A DNA stretch of 16,397 bases from Bdellovibrionales bacterium (GTDB lineage Bacteria > Bdellovibrionota > Bdellovibrionia > Bdellovibrionales > UBA1609): the NCBI GenBank assembly GCA_020435025.1, contig JAGRAG010000006.1, positions 1 through 16,397 on the forward strand, read 5' to 3'. Every line of letters begins with the position of its first letter. The stretch's first letter is position 1. Below the pieces are notes generated by a model, which worked only from the letters and a program-made list of their open reading frames with translations, was not told where the DNA came from and searched no databases. Shown here in pieces: positions 7,805-15,217 of this stretch. The translations under genes and the position numbers were made by a program.

Positions 7805-9025
7805 TTAAGCGACTTGTTTTTGCGGTTTGTCCGTTAAGTCCATAAACCTTATAAGGTTTGCTAAAGGATCTTCGTTCATCATTGCTTTACTTATGGGTAA
7901 GATTCGTTTCTGAAATTGAGAATCTTGCAAAATTAAGTCAATTTCATGTTTAAATGTTTTTGCATTCAAAGTCGAGGGCCGAACGACCTTTGCAAGTTTC
8001 TTTTCAGCCAACATGGATGAGTACAGCCACTGATCGTAATTGTCGGGCAAGGCCAATACAGGAACTCCTAAAGCGAGCGCTTGTTGCGCTCCACCACTGC
8101 CACCATTACTCACGTAGAGTTGGCACTGCGATAGTATTTCGCGGTCGGGCAGATAAGGAGCTGTATAAATATTTGAGGCTGGTTGAAAATTAATATTTTT
8201 TCCGGAGGTAGATAGGATAATTTCGTATTCCGAATTTCTAAGTGGTTCTAGTAGCTTTGGAATTATTTCTGCACGGCCGGAAGATCCAAGAGATATATAG
8301 ATCAAGGGTTTTTGTTGATTCACATTCTTCCACCAGTTGGGAAGAGAGATTGGATAAGAAAATAGTAAAGTTCCTAAAAAACTATGATTTTCTGGTAATT
8401 GAATTCCAGGGTTCATTTCTGAAATATCTAAGTACCCTACTTTTGCCCCGGAACTGTAAAGCTGATGAATGGATAGGATCTGCTTCAGGCCCATTTCGTT
8501 TCTTACTTTATTGAAAGGCCTAAGTATATTTTTTTCGAAATACCCTTTAAGATTTTTAAATAAAAAACCACCGATTTTCTCTCCAAATTTATAAACGATT
8601 TCAATATCAGGTGTGACTTCATAGGGAGGTTTCCAGTAGGGGCTCCACGTGATATTATTTATAGTAATGTGAGGAATCTCCATACTTTCGGAAGCCATTG
8701 AAGAGCTGAGGCGAAAGTCATCAATAATAAAATCCGGCTGTACTTTTTTAATAACATCTATATCCTGCTTTAAATTGTGTTTTACTACTTTTTCGGTAAA
8801 GGGAATCTCACCTTTTCTGATACTGTCTAAAAACAATTGAGAAGAGACGCCTCCATTTAATTCATGAATTGTTACTTTGGGAGCCGTTTGCAATATCGAA
8901 TGATTTTGAGTTGTAGCAAGATGTACGTCATAGCCTAAATTCGCCATCTTTTCTGCAAACCAAAAAGGCCGAAATAAGTGAGCCGAGGTGACAGCTTCAG
9001 CAAAAAATAAAACTTTTGGTGTCAT
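7805..9025 (-). CDS. GT1-type (UGT/MGT-like) glycosyltransferase
   Basis: Predicted to transfer a sugar from a nucleotide donor to a lipid, glycan or small molecule; acceptor unknown. In the 406-residue product the N-terminal acceptor domain has the SAHLFRPFWFAEKMANLGYD segment, matching the family 'GH..P...LA..L..RGH.V' with the catalytic-base His. The C-terminal donor domain has IYISLGSSG and then the donor motif SNGGSGGAQQALALGVPVL with D-N-Y-D-Q (Asp331, Gln332). The usual first His of the HGG donor motif is Asn307 here, an atypical substitution. No signal peptide or membrane segment is seen, so it is cytosolic or peripheral. The frame opens at 9034, but AAGGGG abuts that ATG and is nine bases from the ATG at 9025, which is chosen. 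Related enzymes include macrolide and sterol glucosyltransferases. Confidence 0.85.
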   Translation of the reverse strand: MTPKVLFFAEAVTSAHLFRPFWFAEKMANLGYDVHLATTQNHSILQTAPKVTIHELNGGVSSQLFLDSIRKGEIPFTEKVVKHNLKQDIDVIKKVQPDFIIDDFRLSSSMASESMEIPHITINNITWSPYWKPPYEVTPDIEIVYKFGEKIGGFLFKNLKGYFEKNILRPFNKVRNEMGLKQILSIHQLYSSGAKVGYLDISEMNPGIQLPENHSFLGTLLFSYPISLPNWWKNVNQQKPLIYISLGSSGRAEIIPKLLEPLRNSEYEIILSTSGKNINFQPASNIYTAPYLPDREILSQCQLYVSNGGSGGAQQALALGVPVLALPDNYDQWLYSSMLAEKKLAKVVRPSTLNAKTFKHEIDLILQDSQFQKRILPISKAMMNEDPLANLIRFMDLTDKPQKQVA

Positions 9026-9039
9026 TTGCTTCATCCCCT

Positions 9040-9294
9040 TTAGCGCAATAGAACCTTTAACAAATCAATGCTCTCATTGAGGATATCGACTGATTTAGCA
9101 GAAGATTTCGGAGGATTTTTGACTAAAAGGCTAAATATATTCAGGAGCCTGCTGCAAAGGAAAAATAGATCTGGATCATTTGTTGGTAGAATATAACAGC
9201 TGTTAAATACATTTAAAAATGGACTTGTTGCTGGTACAGGATTGAGAGGCTTTTGTTCAAATACCCCATTATGTTCAATAATTTTAGTCTTAAG
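9040..9294 (-). pseudogene. Start-less 84-codon open frame upstream of the glycosyltransferase
   Basis: On the minus strand the codons from 9294 run without a stop to TAA at 9042-9040, which overlaps the AAGGGG ribosome-binding site of the glycosyltransferase. The translation contains EHNGVFEQKPLNPVPATS, then NVFNSCYILPTNDPDLFF, and ends SVDILNESIDLLKVLLR, which reads like protein. No ATG or GTG occurs in frame, and TTG appears only in the last codons. A neighbouring frame upstream reads LGSSLFIITSDLRLKLLNIM, so one frameshift could join the two halves. It may be a decayed gene, a gene with a rare ATT start, or chance. No family recognised. Confidence 0.3.
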
Positions 9295-9399
9295 TCAGAA
9301 GTGATGATAAACAGTGATGAGCCTAATTCACTTTATGCTCAAAAACCCTAGTGCCTGAAAATTCTCTATATTATGATTTCTTTTATGGGGAATTTTCGA
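9043..9399. other. Intergenic region between the two divergent arms
   Basis: This 357-base AT-rich gap separates the minus glycosyltransferase arm from the plus AraC/acyltransferase arm and must hold both promoters. Besides the start-less frame (9040-9294) it contains TATATT at 9367-9372, a plausible -10 box for the plus arm without a convincing -35. That would be consistent with a promoter activated by an AraC protein. If this -10 is used, transcription starts near 9379, downstream of the alternative ATG at 9373. No clear direct repeat resembling an AraC half-site pair was found by eye. Confidence 0.4.
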
Positions 9400-10239
9400 A
9401 TGGCAACAATTCAGGATAATAAATTAGATTCTTTTGAAGTGAAGACCCCTGATTTCACCACACACGTCGTTCGTTTAAGTGAAGAACTGCTTTTAATGAA
9501 TCGAACCCATTTTTGGAAATCAAATACGAATATACAAGAGGTGTTTTCCGAGGGGTGGAAGCTTTTCGTTATCACTGAGTCAGTAGGACCTGTTCAGATT
9601 GGTGTATCTCAAGACAAATTAGTGCCAGTGGAAACGGGCACGATGGCTCTATATTTACCTCCTTTTGCTGTGATTGACTGGCACTTACCCCAAGGGACTT
9701 TAAAATGGAAAGCTTATCTATCATCAAGGCCTCTTAAATTTGAGTCGACCGACGCGTTCACATTTAAGTGGAACGAAGGTAGAGGCATTTTCACCTTAGA
9801 TGACATTGATAATGTTCTTTTAAATGTGAGGGATTATAAGAGAGTAAGTCGAAGTGCAGGAAAATGCTTTGTGTCAAAGGTGACTAAGGAGTATTTGGAT
9901 AAATGTTTCTTAATTAGTGAGTCCACTCGTCAGGTGGCAGAAAAATTAGGTTTTTCTTATTCGACGATGACCCATTATTTCCGAAGAACCTACTCAATGG
10001 CTCCAAGCGACTATCGTAGACACTTAAGGATTACAGCGGCCGGAAGTGGATTGTTTAATGGTGAACGCACATCCACAGAAATTTGCTTTGAATCTGGACA
10101 TCAAGATTATTCTAGCTTCAAAAGCGGATTTAAAAAAATATTTGGATTGACCCCATTGCAATTTAAATTTTGTAAAGGCCAACTTTCAAAACCTTATTCA
10201 GCAAAGAAAAATAATCAAATAGAGGGCCATGAGTTGTGA
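9400..10239 (+). CDS. AraC-family transcriptional regulator (second of two paralogues)
   Basis: The product has 279 residues with the AraC layout. The N-terminal sensor has FSEGW (49-53) and DWHLPQG (93-99), then L-S-S-R-P-L, which line up with FGQGW, EWVLPKG and VSEIPL in the regulator ending at 6940. The C-terminal DNA-binding domain has a first helix-turn-helix around 176-196 (TRQVAEKLGFSYSTMTHYFR) and a second around 225-247 (STEICFESGHQDYSSFKSGF), ending GLTPLQFK. ATGs also occur at 9373 and 9385. The ATG at 9400 is preferred because GGGGA lies eight bases upstream and a candidate -10 box overlaps the first ATG. The last four bases (GTGA) overlap the start of the acyltransferase, so the two are translationally coupled. 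Inducer unknown. Confidence 0.85.
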   Translation: MATIQDNKLDSFEVKTPDFTTHVVRLSEELLLMNRTHFWKSNTNIQEVFSEGWKLFVITESVGPVQIGVSQDKLVPVETGTMALYLPPFAVIDWHLPQGTLKWKAYLSSRPLKFESTDAFTFKWNEGRGIFTLDDIDNVLLNVRDYKRVSRSAGKCFVSKVTKEYLDKCFLISESTRQVAEKLGFSYSTMTHYFRRTYSMAPSDYRRHLRITAAGSGLFNGERTSTEICFESGHQDYSSFKSGFKKIFGLTPLQFKFCKGQLSKPYSAKKNNQIEGHEL

Positions 10240-10910
10240 GAATTATCCGTGGTACACCTGTTGTTTTATTCTTTTTGCTAGTGATAATTGGCTTGTTATT
10301 CAGTTCTCTCTTAATTTATTTTGTTCACTTGGCTTGGTCACCATGGACAGTATCCGAAGTATTAGCGATCGGACTCTGGAGTCTTCTGTCTCTTGTTTTT
10401 GTTCTACTGAGCTATCGCCTTTTTTTTTGTCTGTTCCCTTTGCCTCAAGGTGAAATTCTAGAGGGAACGTGGGAAGAGAGTCTGACGATGATCTATCAAC
10501 TCTTTTCGATAATGTTGTGGCGGCCTATTTTTCAAACACGACTGATTCCAGTACCTATGTCACGCCTTGTATATATTGCCTTAGGGAGCAAAGTAGGGGC
10601 CGGAACATATTTTCCAGGAACAATAGGGGACCCTCCGCTCTTCTCAGTTGGGAGGAACTGCATAATTGGCGAAGATAGTTTAGTGATTTCTCATGCTATT
10701 GAAGGAGCAAGACTAGCATTTTATCCAGTACGATTAGGGGATCATGTTACCATAGGGGCAAAATCCATAGTCATGGCTGGAGTCGAAATTGAAGACGGCG
10801 CCATAGTAGCGGCGGGCTCAATTGTAACCAAGATGACAAAAATTCATAGAGATGAAATATGGGCTGGGGTTCCAGCTAAAAAAATTGGCCTGAACCAAAA
10901 AAAAGCTTAG
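10236..10910 (+). CDS. Membrane-anchored hexapeptide-repeat (LbH) acyltransferase
   Basis: The product has 224 residues. Two hydrophobic segments (about 8-33 and 38-64) anchor the N-terminus in the inner membrane. From about 117 the chain shows imperfect hexapeptide repeats of the left-handed beta-helix fold: LGSKVGAGTYFPG, VGRNCIIGEDSLV, LGDHVTIGAKSIV, MAGVEIEDGAIVAAGSIVTK, then the common ending WAGVPAKKIG. Such enzymes usually move an acetyl or other acyl group from CoA to a sugar or amino acid. The substrate is unknown, but the glycosyltransferase across the divergent gap suggests a surface glycan or glycolipid. The GTG start at 10236 overlaps the araC stop, with GAGGG nine bases upstream. 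Membrane anchoring is less common than the soluble form of the family. Confidence 0.82.
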   Translation: MRIIRGTPVVLFFLLVIIGLLFSSLLIYFVHLAWSPWTVSEVLAIGLWSLLSLVFVLLSYRLFFCLFPLPQGEILEGTWEESLTMIYQLFSIMLWRPIFQTRLIPVPMSRLVYIALGSKVGAGTYFPGTIGDPPLFSVGRNCIIGEDSLVISHAIEGARLAFYPVRLGDHVTIGAKSIVMAGVEIEDGAIVAAGSIVTKMTKIHRDEIWAGVPAKKIGLNQKKA

Positions 10911-11247
10911 ATTTATCAATATAGTCTCGATCGGCCTTGCGTGTGGGCAAATTTTAGGCGGTTGCTGTATCTTGCATAGAAGTAAAAGAGCCGTTTAATG
11001 ATTATACACCTATGAAAATCCTCCAAAGACGAACCAACGATTTTTAAGAATTTTCACGGATTTCGCGTAAAGCAAGGCGTGGCATTTTTTGCCTATTGAA
11101 AGCAAATTATTAAAATGATAGGTGACAAAGAAACAAGAGAAACTTCAGTTTTATAACAAATCAAACCTATTAAGCTCATCAGAGAAAGTCTCAAAGTTTA
11201 CTGAATATAGAAGATTTAAAAGGTCTAAATTAGTTAGAAGGTCGGAA
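10911..11247 (+). other. Intergenic region with putative promoter and leader
   Basis: No convincing gene was seen in these 337 bases. The frame of the downstream gene extends upstream to a GTG at 11122, but those extra residues are polar, lack a ribosome-binding site, and would bury the signal peptide, so they are treated as untranslated leader. A candidate promoter is TTGCCT (11089-11094), 16 bases, TAAAAT (11111-11116), giving a leader of about 125 nt. No clear rho-independent terminator follows the acyltransferase. Confidence 0.4.
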
Positions 11248-11709
11248 ATGAAAAAAATTTTATCAATGGGTCTAATTTTCTTTGGTTTTAGTACGTATGC
11301 GTGCCCTTCAATTTCTGGACTTTTTCTTTGCGATGTAAAGCAGAATCAAGGGACAGCACAACTTAGAGTGAGATTTTCAACTCAACAAAACTTGGGAGTT
11401 TATTCTTATACAGCAACCTTTATAGATTTAAATCAAACCATCAGCTATGTTGCCGACGGAGCTTTAAGTATGGTGGATGATGGTCAAAATAGTGGATATG
11501 TTTATTTTCTTTCGACAACTTGTAAGGGGCAAAGTCTTGAGACGAGAGTTTTTGATTACCAAATGGAGTCTAGAGAGATAACTGGCTCAGTGCTAGTCAC
11601 TTCATTTGTTGTTGATGGCGAATTGCGAACGGAAGAAGGGCTTGAAGATGTTTTTGGGGGAGATCAATCAAATAAGGTACTGTTTAAGAAGTGTGTGCCC
11701 TTAGAGTAG
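11248..11709 (+). CDS. Small secreted four-cysteine protein
   Basis: The product has 153 residues and begins with the signal peptide MKKILSMGLIFFGFSTYA, with cleavage predicted before Cys19. The mature protein of about 135 residues has four cysteines (19, 28, 92, 149), enough for two disulfides, in the pattern C-P-S-I-S-G-L-F-L-C near the N-terminus. The rest is rich in Tyr, Thr and Val and looks beta-stranded. The lipobox match is poor (T-Y-A-C), so a free periplasmic or extracellular protein is more likely than a lipoprotein. The ATG at 11248 has AAGG six bases upstream. The family was not recognised with certainty. It opens the run of secreted genes on this side of the window. Confidence 0.75.
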   Translation: MKKILSMGLIFFGFSTYACPSISGLFLCDVKQNQGTAQLRVRFSTQQNLGVYSYTATFIDLNQTISYVADGALSMVDDGQNSGYVYFLSTTCKGQSLETRVFDYQMESREITGSVLVTSFVVDGELRTEEGLEDVFGGDQSNKVLFKKCVPLE

Positions 11710-11725
11710 AAAAGCGTGCTTTTTT
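11706..11725 (+). terminator. Weak candidate terminator after the four-cysteine protein gene
   Basis: AAAAG-CGTG-CTTTT followed by two further T forms a short A/U-rich hairpin at the stop codon. It is weak, with only five pairs and one of them G-C. Confidence 0.3.
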
Positions 11726-11823
11726 CTTCTTAAGAAAAGTCTCTATGTCGTTTGAAAAATTTGATCTTCATTAGTAGCGGTTAATTGAGTTGCTTTGGCT
11801 CTAACTTTGCATGTTTTTCTGAT

Positions 11824-12891
11824 GTGATAAGAAAATATAAGTTATTGATATTATTATATTTATTTTTATTATCTGGATATGGTAGTGCTGATTCTATCTG
11901 CGCGAACAGTGTAAAGAGAAGCGGTAGCCAGATCGCCTTAGGAGATATTAGGCCATATAAGAGAAGGCCTGTAACTACTCAGTGTGAGGGCACTTGCTAT
12001 TTTGAAGCGTTCGCTGCGGCTCTTGAAAGCGAGATGTCCATTCAGAGAAATCGACCGACGTTTGTTTCGAGACTTCAACTATTTGCAAACCTTATTGAGG
12101 CGCGTTTAGAGCAAGCTGAGACGGGGTTTCTTAAACTAGACGATTCTAAAAATGGACAGATTGATTTTGTTTCTTATGATAGTCCTAACAGAATGTTTAA
12201 TGCTCTAACCAGATCTAAAGATGTTTACTATAGGGAGACAGCTTCTCAGCGAGAGGTCTATTTGGAAAATAGACAAATCGAAACTCTTTATATGCTTATA
12301 AGTAGAGAGCTTTATTTGATGAAAAGAGGTCGTTTAAAGGGAGTCGAAAACCCGGAAGAGCGTAAACGGATACAAGATGAGATAACTAAAGAGTTAAAGA
12401 AAAAAACAAAGCGATTCTTGGAAGAAAACTTTTCTTGGGAACAATACCACCGCACTCGTATAAAAGGTGGTTTTCGAAGACACATATTTGACTCGCTGAT
12501 TGTTGAGTCAGAGGGTCGTTATCATTTTGTGGAGTCCGCTGAACGAGAAATAGTTGAGGCACTGGAAAGGGGGTCAGAACTTGTTTTAACGGCCAGTTTT
12601 ATCGAGTCTTTTCTTCAGAAAAAGGATGGAATAAATGGTTTTTTTGATATCAATTCTAGCTATCTAAAAAATAAGAGCACTTATTTGAATGGAAAAAAAA
12701 TCAATCGCCATGCTGTGGTCATAGTTGATGTTATAAAAGACAGTGACGGCCATATTCATTATCTAGTTGTTCGAAACAGTGAAGGTTATAGTGGGAGGTC
12801 TTCCAATGGCTACTATTATATCAGCATGGCCTACCTAAAGGAAGTGGGTCGATTTTTAATTCAAATAATAGATGTTCAACTCGAGGAATAG
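11824..12891 (+). CDS. Secreted papain-like (C1-type) cysteine protease
   Basis: The product has 355 residues from the GTG at 11824. Residues 1-22 form a classical signal peptide (basic IRKYK, core LLILLYLFLL, SGYGSA before the cut). A TTG at 11785 would add 13 residues; neither start has a strong ribosome-binding site. Papain-family catalytic motifs are visible in order: TTQCEGTCYFEAFAAA (Gln53 oxyanion, Cys58 nucleophile), INRHAVVIVDV (His296), and VVRNSEGYSG...NGYYYIS (Asn318), the last matching papain 'KNSWG..WG..GY'. The Gln-to-Cys spacing is five rather than six. The Cys-His distance of 238 residues is much longer than in papain because of a central highly charged helical insertion (about 180-215, rich in Lys, Arg and Glu). 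Substrate unknown. Export suggests action on periplasmic, prey or environmental proteins. Confidence 0.75.
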   Translation: MIRKYKLLILLYLFLLSGYGSADSICANSVKRSGSQIALGDIRPYKRRPVTTQCEGTCYFEAFAAALESEMSIQRNRPTFVSRLQLFANLIEARLEQAETGFLKLDDSKNGQIDFVSYDSPNRMFNALTRSKDVYYRETASQREVYLENRQIETLYMLISRELYLMKRGRLKGVENPEERKRIQDEITKELKKKTKRFLEENFSWEQYHRTRIKGGFRRHIFDSLIVESEGRYHFVESAEREIVEALERGSELVLTASFIESFLQKKDGINGFFDINSSYLKNKSTYLNGKKINRHAVVIVDVIKDSDGHIHYLVVRNSEGYSGRSSNGYYYISMAYLKEVGRFLIQIIDVQLEE

Positions 12892-12995
12892 GATTCGTGT
12901 GGAATATTTCTATAGCGAAATGAAATTTAATTTCCTATAAGTAAAATATCATTTTCATATTTAAGATAAATTCACAGTTTTTAAGATTTCCATTC

Positions 12996-13023
12996 TTGTA
13001 TGGCTAAATAATTCATATATGAT
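12996..13023 (+). promoter_or_regulatory. Putative promoter of the 406-residue secreted protein
   Basis: TTGTAT (12996-13001), 16 bases and TATGAT (13018-13023) sit about 30 bases before a strong AAGGGGG ribosome-binding site. The -10 box matches five of six consensus bases. Confidence 0.5.
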
Positions 13024-13054
13024 TTTCCAGTAAACAATAAACTAAGGGGGAACT

Positions 13055-14275
13055 ATGATCGTTCGATGGATATCGATAGTGACTTTGTCAATTGCTTTTG
13101 CCAGTCTTTCTTTTGCGGTGGATGTGAATCCTAGAGATGATCTGGGGCAAATCAGGGTGGAATTGCCAAAATTAAACCCTAGTGATCTTGGGGTGAAAGA
13201 TTTTAAACCTGAAAAGGTTCACCTTATATACGAAATTGCCGGCAAGCGGACCCAATTAGCCGTCGGTAAAACCTATGATGTTGCAGCTGGGCAGGGTTGT
13301 CTCTCAGTTTCTTACTCTCAGCAAGTGTCTTCCAATTTTAAAAACTGTAAAGTGACCATTTATAAAAAGCAAAAAACAGAAATCCTTTTAAGTGCAATCG
13401 CTCTGGATTGGGACAGAGATCAATTAGAAGTTCATGTAGGACCCCAAGCATCTTTTAACTTAATTGATGAAGACAGCACATATCATTTAACAATTCCACC
13501 AAACTATAAAGAGGTTCCTTTTTTCATTGTTCCAGCGGGCAAGTTTTCTGTGAAATTCAATTCTCGAATCATGGTCCTAGCAGATCAACAACAGTCTCAG
13601 ATGATTACCCCGGGCAGATATCTGAACTGGAATGTGACTCCTCAAGATCGCAGAAGAACTATCATGTTGAACTTTGAGGACCACCCCAAAAAATTTAGTG
13701 CTATCGATGGAAATCATGTGTTTGTTTTAGAGCGAAACGTCCAGACCGAAAACTGGAGTAGAGACAGTTACTTTCCTTACGGAAATGATGTTGCAAGACG
13801 GCTGCTCCCAGGGAATTCGGGTTTTGGAGAATACGGGGTAACAACATGGTATATGGCTGATCCAGTAAAAAAAGGAACTATGATCAAAGCTTTTCCTTTA
13901 GGTTCCAAATCCGAAGCTGTGTATGAGATTGTTGTGAATAACATTCCCCACAAGGTAGGAACGCTTGAGAATACAAATGTTTTTACATTCAATGTTGTGA
14001 CTTTAAATGTTCATAATTTCATTGATAAATCTAGACAGGGGACATTTAAGGTCTTTCAAAAAGGGGCTGTTTATCGTGGTGGTGTCGATCATAAGACCGG
14101 TATGCGGCAAGTTAAGAAGCCAGATTATTATTCGGGTCGTCTATTTGATAGTTACTTTTATACAGAGTCGAGCCTTGATCTTCCCAGAGGGTTTGTCTAC
14201 GTCTTAGATTTTTATTTAGATGATGATCTCGGAAGAAAAACGCGACAAGAAAGTATCGAAGTCGATTTAAGGTGA
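13055..14275 (+). CDS. Secreted beta-rich protein of unknown function
   Basis: The product has 406 residues with a clear signal peptide, MIVRWISIVTLSIAFASLSFA, predicted to be cut after Ala21. The ATG at 13055 follows AAGGGGG by four bases, an excellent ribosome-binding site that suggests strong expression. The mature chain has alternating hydrophobic residues throughout and few long helices, so a multi-domain beta fold is likely. Cys82 and Cys98 could form one disulfide in the N-terminal domain. Aromatic and charged motifs occur in the C-terminal half (GVTTWYMADPVKKG, KPDYYSGRLFDSYFY). No catalytic motif or membrane anchor was found, and I do not recognise a family. A cell-surface, adhesin-like or substrate-binding role is possible but unsupported. 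It overlaps the convergent gene at 14267 by nine bases. Confidence 0.75.
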   Translation: MIVRWISIVTLSIAFASLSFAVDVNPRDDLGQIRVELPKLNPSDLGVKDFKPEKVHLIYEIAGKRTQLAVGKTYDVAAGQGCLSVSYSQQVSSNFKNCKVTIYKKQKTEILLSAIALDWDRDQLEVHVGPQASFNLIDEDSTYHLTIPPNYKEVPFFIVPAGKFSVKFNSRIMVLADQQQSQMITPGRYLNWNVTPQDRRRTIMLNFEDHPKKFSAIDGNHVFVLERNVQTENWSRDSYFPYGNDVARRLLPGNSGFGEYGVTTWYMADPVKKGTMIKAFPLGSKSEAVYEIVVNNIPHKVGTLENTNVFTFNVVTLNVHNFIDKSRQGTFKVFQKGAVYRGGVDHKTGMRQVKKPDYYSGRLFDSYFYTESSLDLPRGFVYVLDFYLDDDLGRKTRQESIEVDLR

Positions 14276-15217
14276 AGAAAAATTACCGTAAATAGGGTTA
14301 TTTTGAAATTCTTCAGGCCCAATCACTCGCACTCCCATGTTCAGGAGTGCGATTTCAACAACGGCCGAGGGGGCTCTGATGGGAAAGGCCACGGCAAGGT
14401 CGATGTCACGTCCCGTACTTAGTCGAATCACTTCACTAACGCGAATAACGTCGCGCAATTTATTTGTAAGCCTTTGAAAATAGGGATCAGTAATTTTCAA
14501 ATCATAGTGAAGATTTTTGATTTCAATCCAAGTATCTCCTTTGATCACATCCATGTCCCGTTTTAATGTCCTTTTTAGAGACTCGGCAGATCCGCACATT
14601 TGCTCCAGTAAAGGTAGCTGTTCAGTAGAAATGAGTTTATCCATCTTGACCTCAAATCGAGTGTTAGGGTCTACGTAGTGAAGGTTGGTATTCAATTCTG
14701 CGATCTGCCCTCTCGTCCAAGAAAGTAGGTAAGATATAAAATCTAGTGCCGGGTGATTTTCGTTCTTTCGAGCATCGGATCGGCTGCGAAGTCTAACGCC
14801 TTTGTACCGACGACGAATCATTCGAAAACCACTGGCGGCCCGTGGCTCATATTCAGAAATAAGGTGGGCTTTTTTAATCACTTGCTCTTGTAAGTGAGGA
14901 TAGTCGCCTAACTTCTCGGCCAGGCTCAATAGCTTGAGAGAAGCGGTTTGACGCATGCTTTTTGCGCGACTGGCGGCTCTGGAAATAGAGCCCATGCTGA
15001 CCAGCCAGTCCAGTGCATTGACCTCGAAGGGGGCTCGAATCTCTCGGATACTCTGTACAGCCTCTGCAACCGTTAGATTGGACCCTGATGAGGATGAGAC
15101 AGACGTGGCGCACTTTCCGCCTTCCGCAAAGGATTGAGGGCCCAGAAGGCAGATCGAAAAAACAATAAGACCCCTTTGGAGCATTTTCCAAGCGGGATGG
15201 ATGTACGACAAGGACAT
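14267..15217 (-). CDS. Secreted protein with PD-(D/E)XK nuclease-like motif
   Basis: The product has 316 residues. The ATG at 15217 lacks a ribosome-binding site. Met12 (15184) would give the compact signal peptide MLQRGLIVFSICLLGPQSFA and may be the true start. Residues 50-180 are helical and basic, with a very Arg-rich patch (RMIRRRYKGVRLRSRSDARK, 132-151) that could bind nucleic acid. The core 187-240 includes FEVKMDKLI, then RDMDVIKGDTWIEIKN (Asp221 or Asp223, Glu232, Lys234). This is the D-x(n)-E-x-K pattern of the PD-(D/E)XK nuclease superfamily, with Glu189 as a possible extra metal ligand. The fold assignment is inference from one motif and context. It is convergent with the upstream beta-rich gene, with a nine-base tail overlap. 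Confidence 0.6.
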   Translation of the reverse strand: MSLSYIHPAWKMLQRGLIVFSICLLGPQSFAEGGKCATSVSSSSGSNLTVAEAVQSIREIRAPFEVNALDWLVSMGSISRAASRAKSMRQTASLKLLSLAEKLGDYPHLQEQVIKKAHLISEYEPRAASGFRMIRRRYKGVRLRSRSDARKNENHPALDFISYLLSWTRGQIAELNTNLHYVDPNTRFEVKMDKLISTEQLPLLEQMCGSAESLKRTLKRDMDVIKGDTWIEIKNLHYDLKITDPYFQRLTNKLRDVIRVSEVIRLSTGRDIDLAVAFPIRAPSAVVEIALLNMGVRVIGPEEFQNNPIYGNFSSP

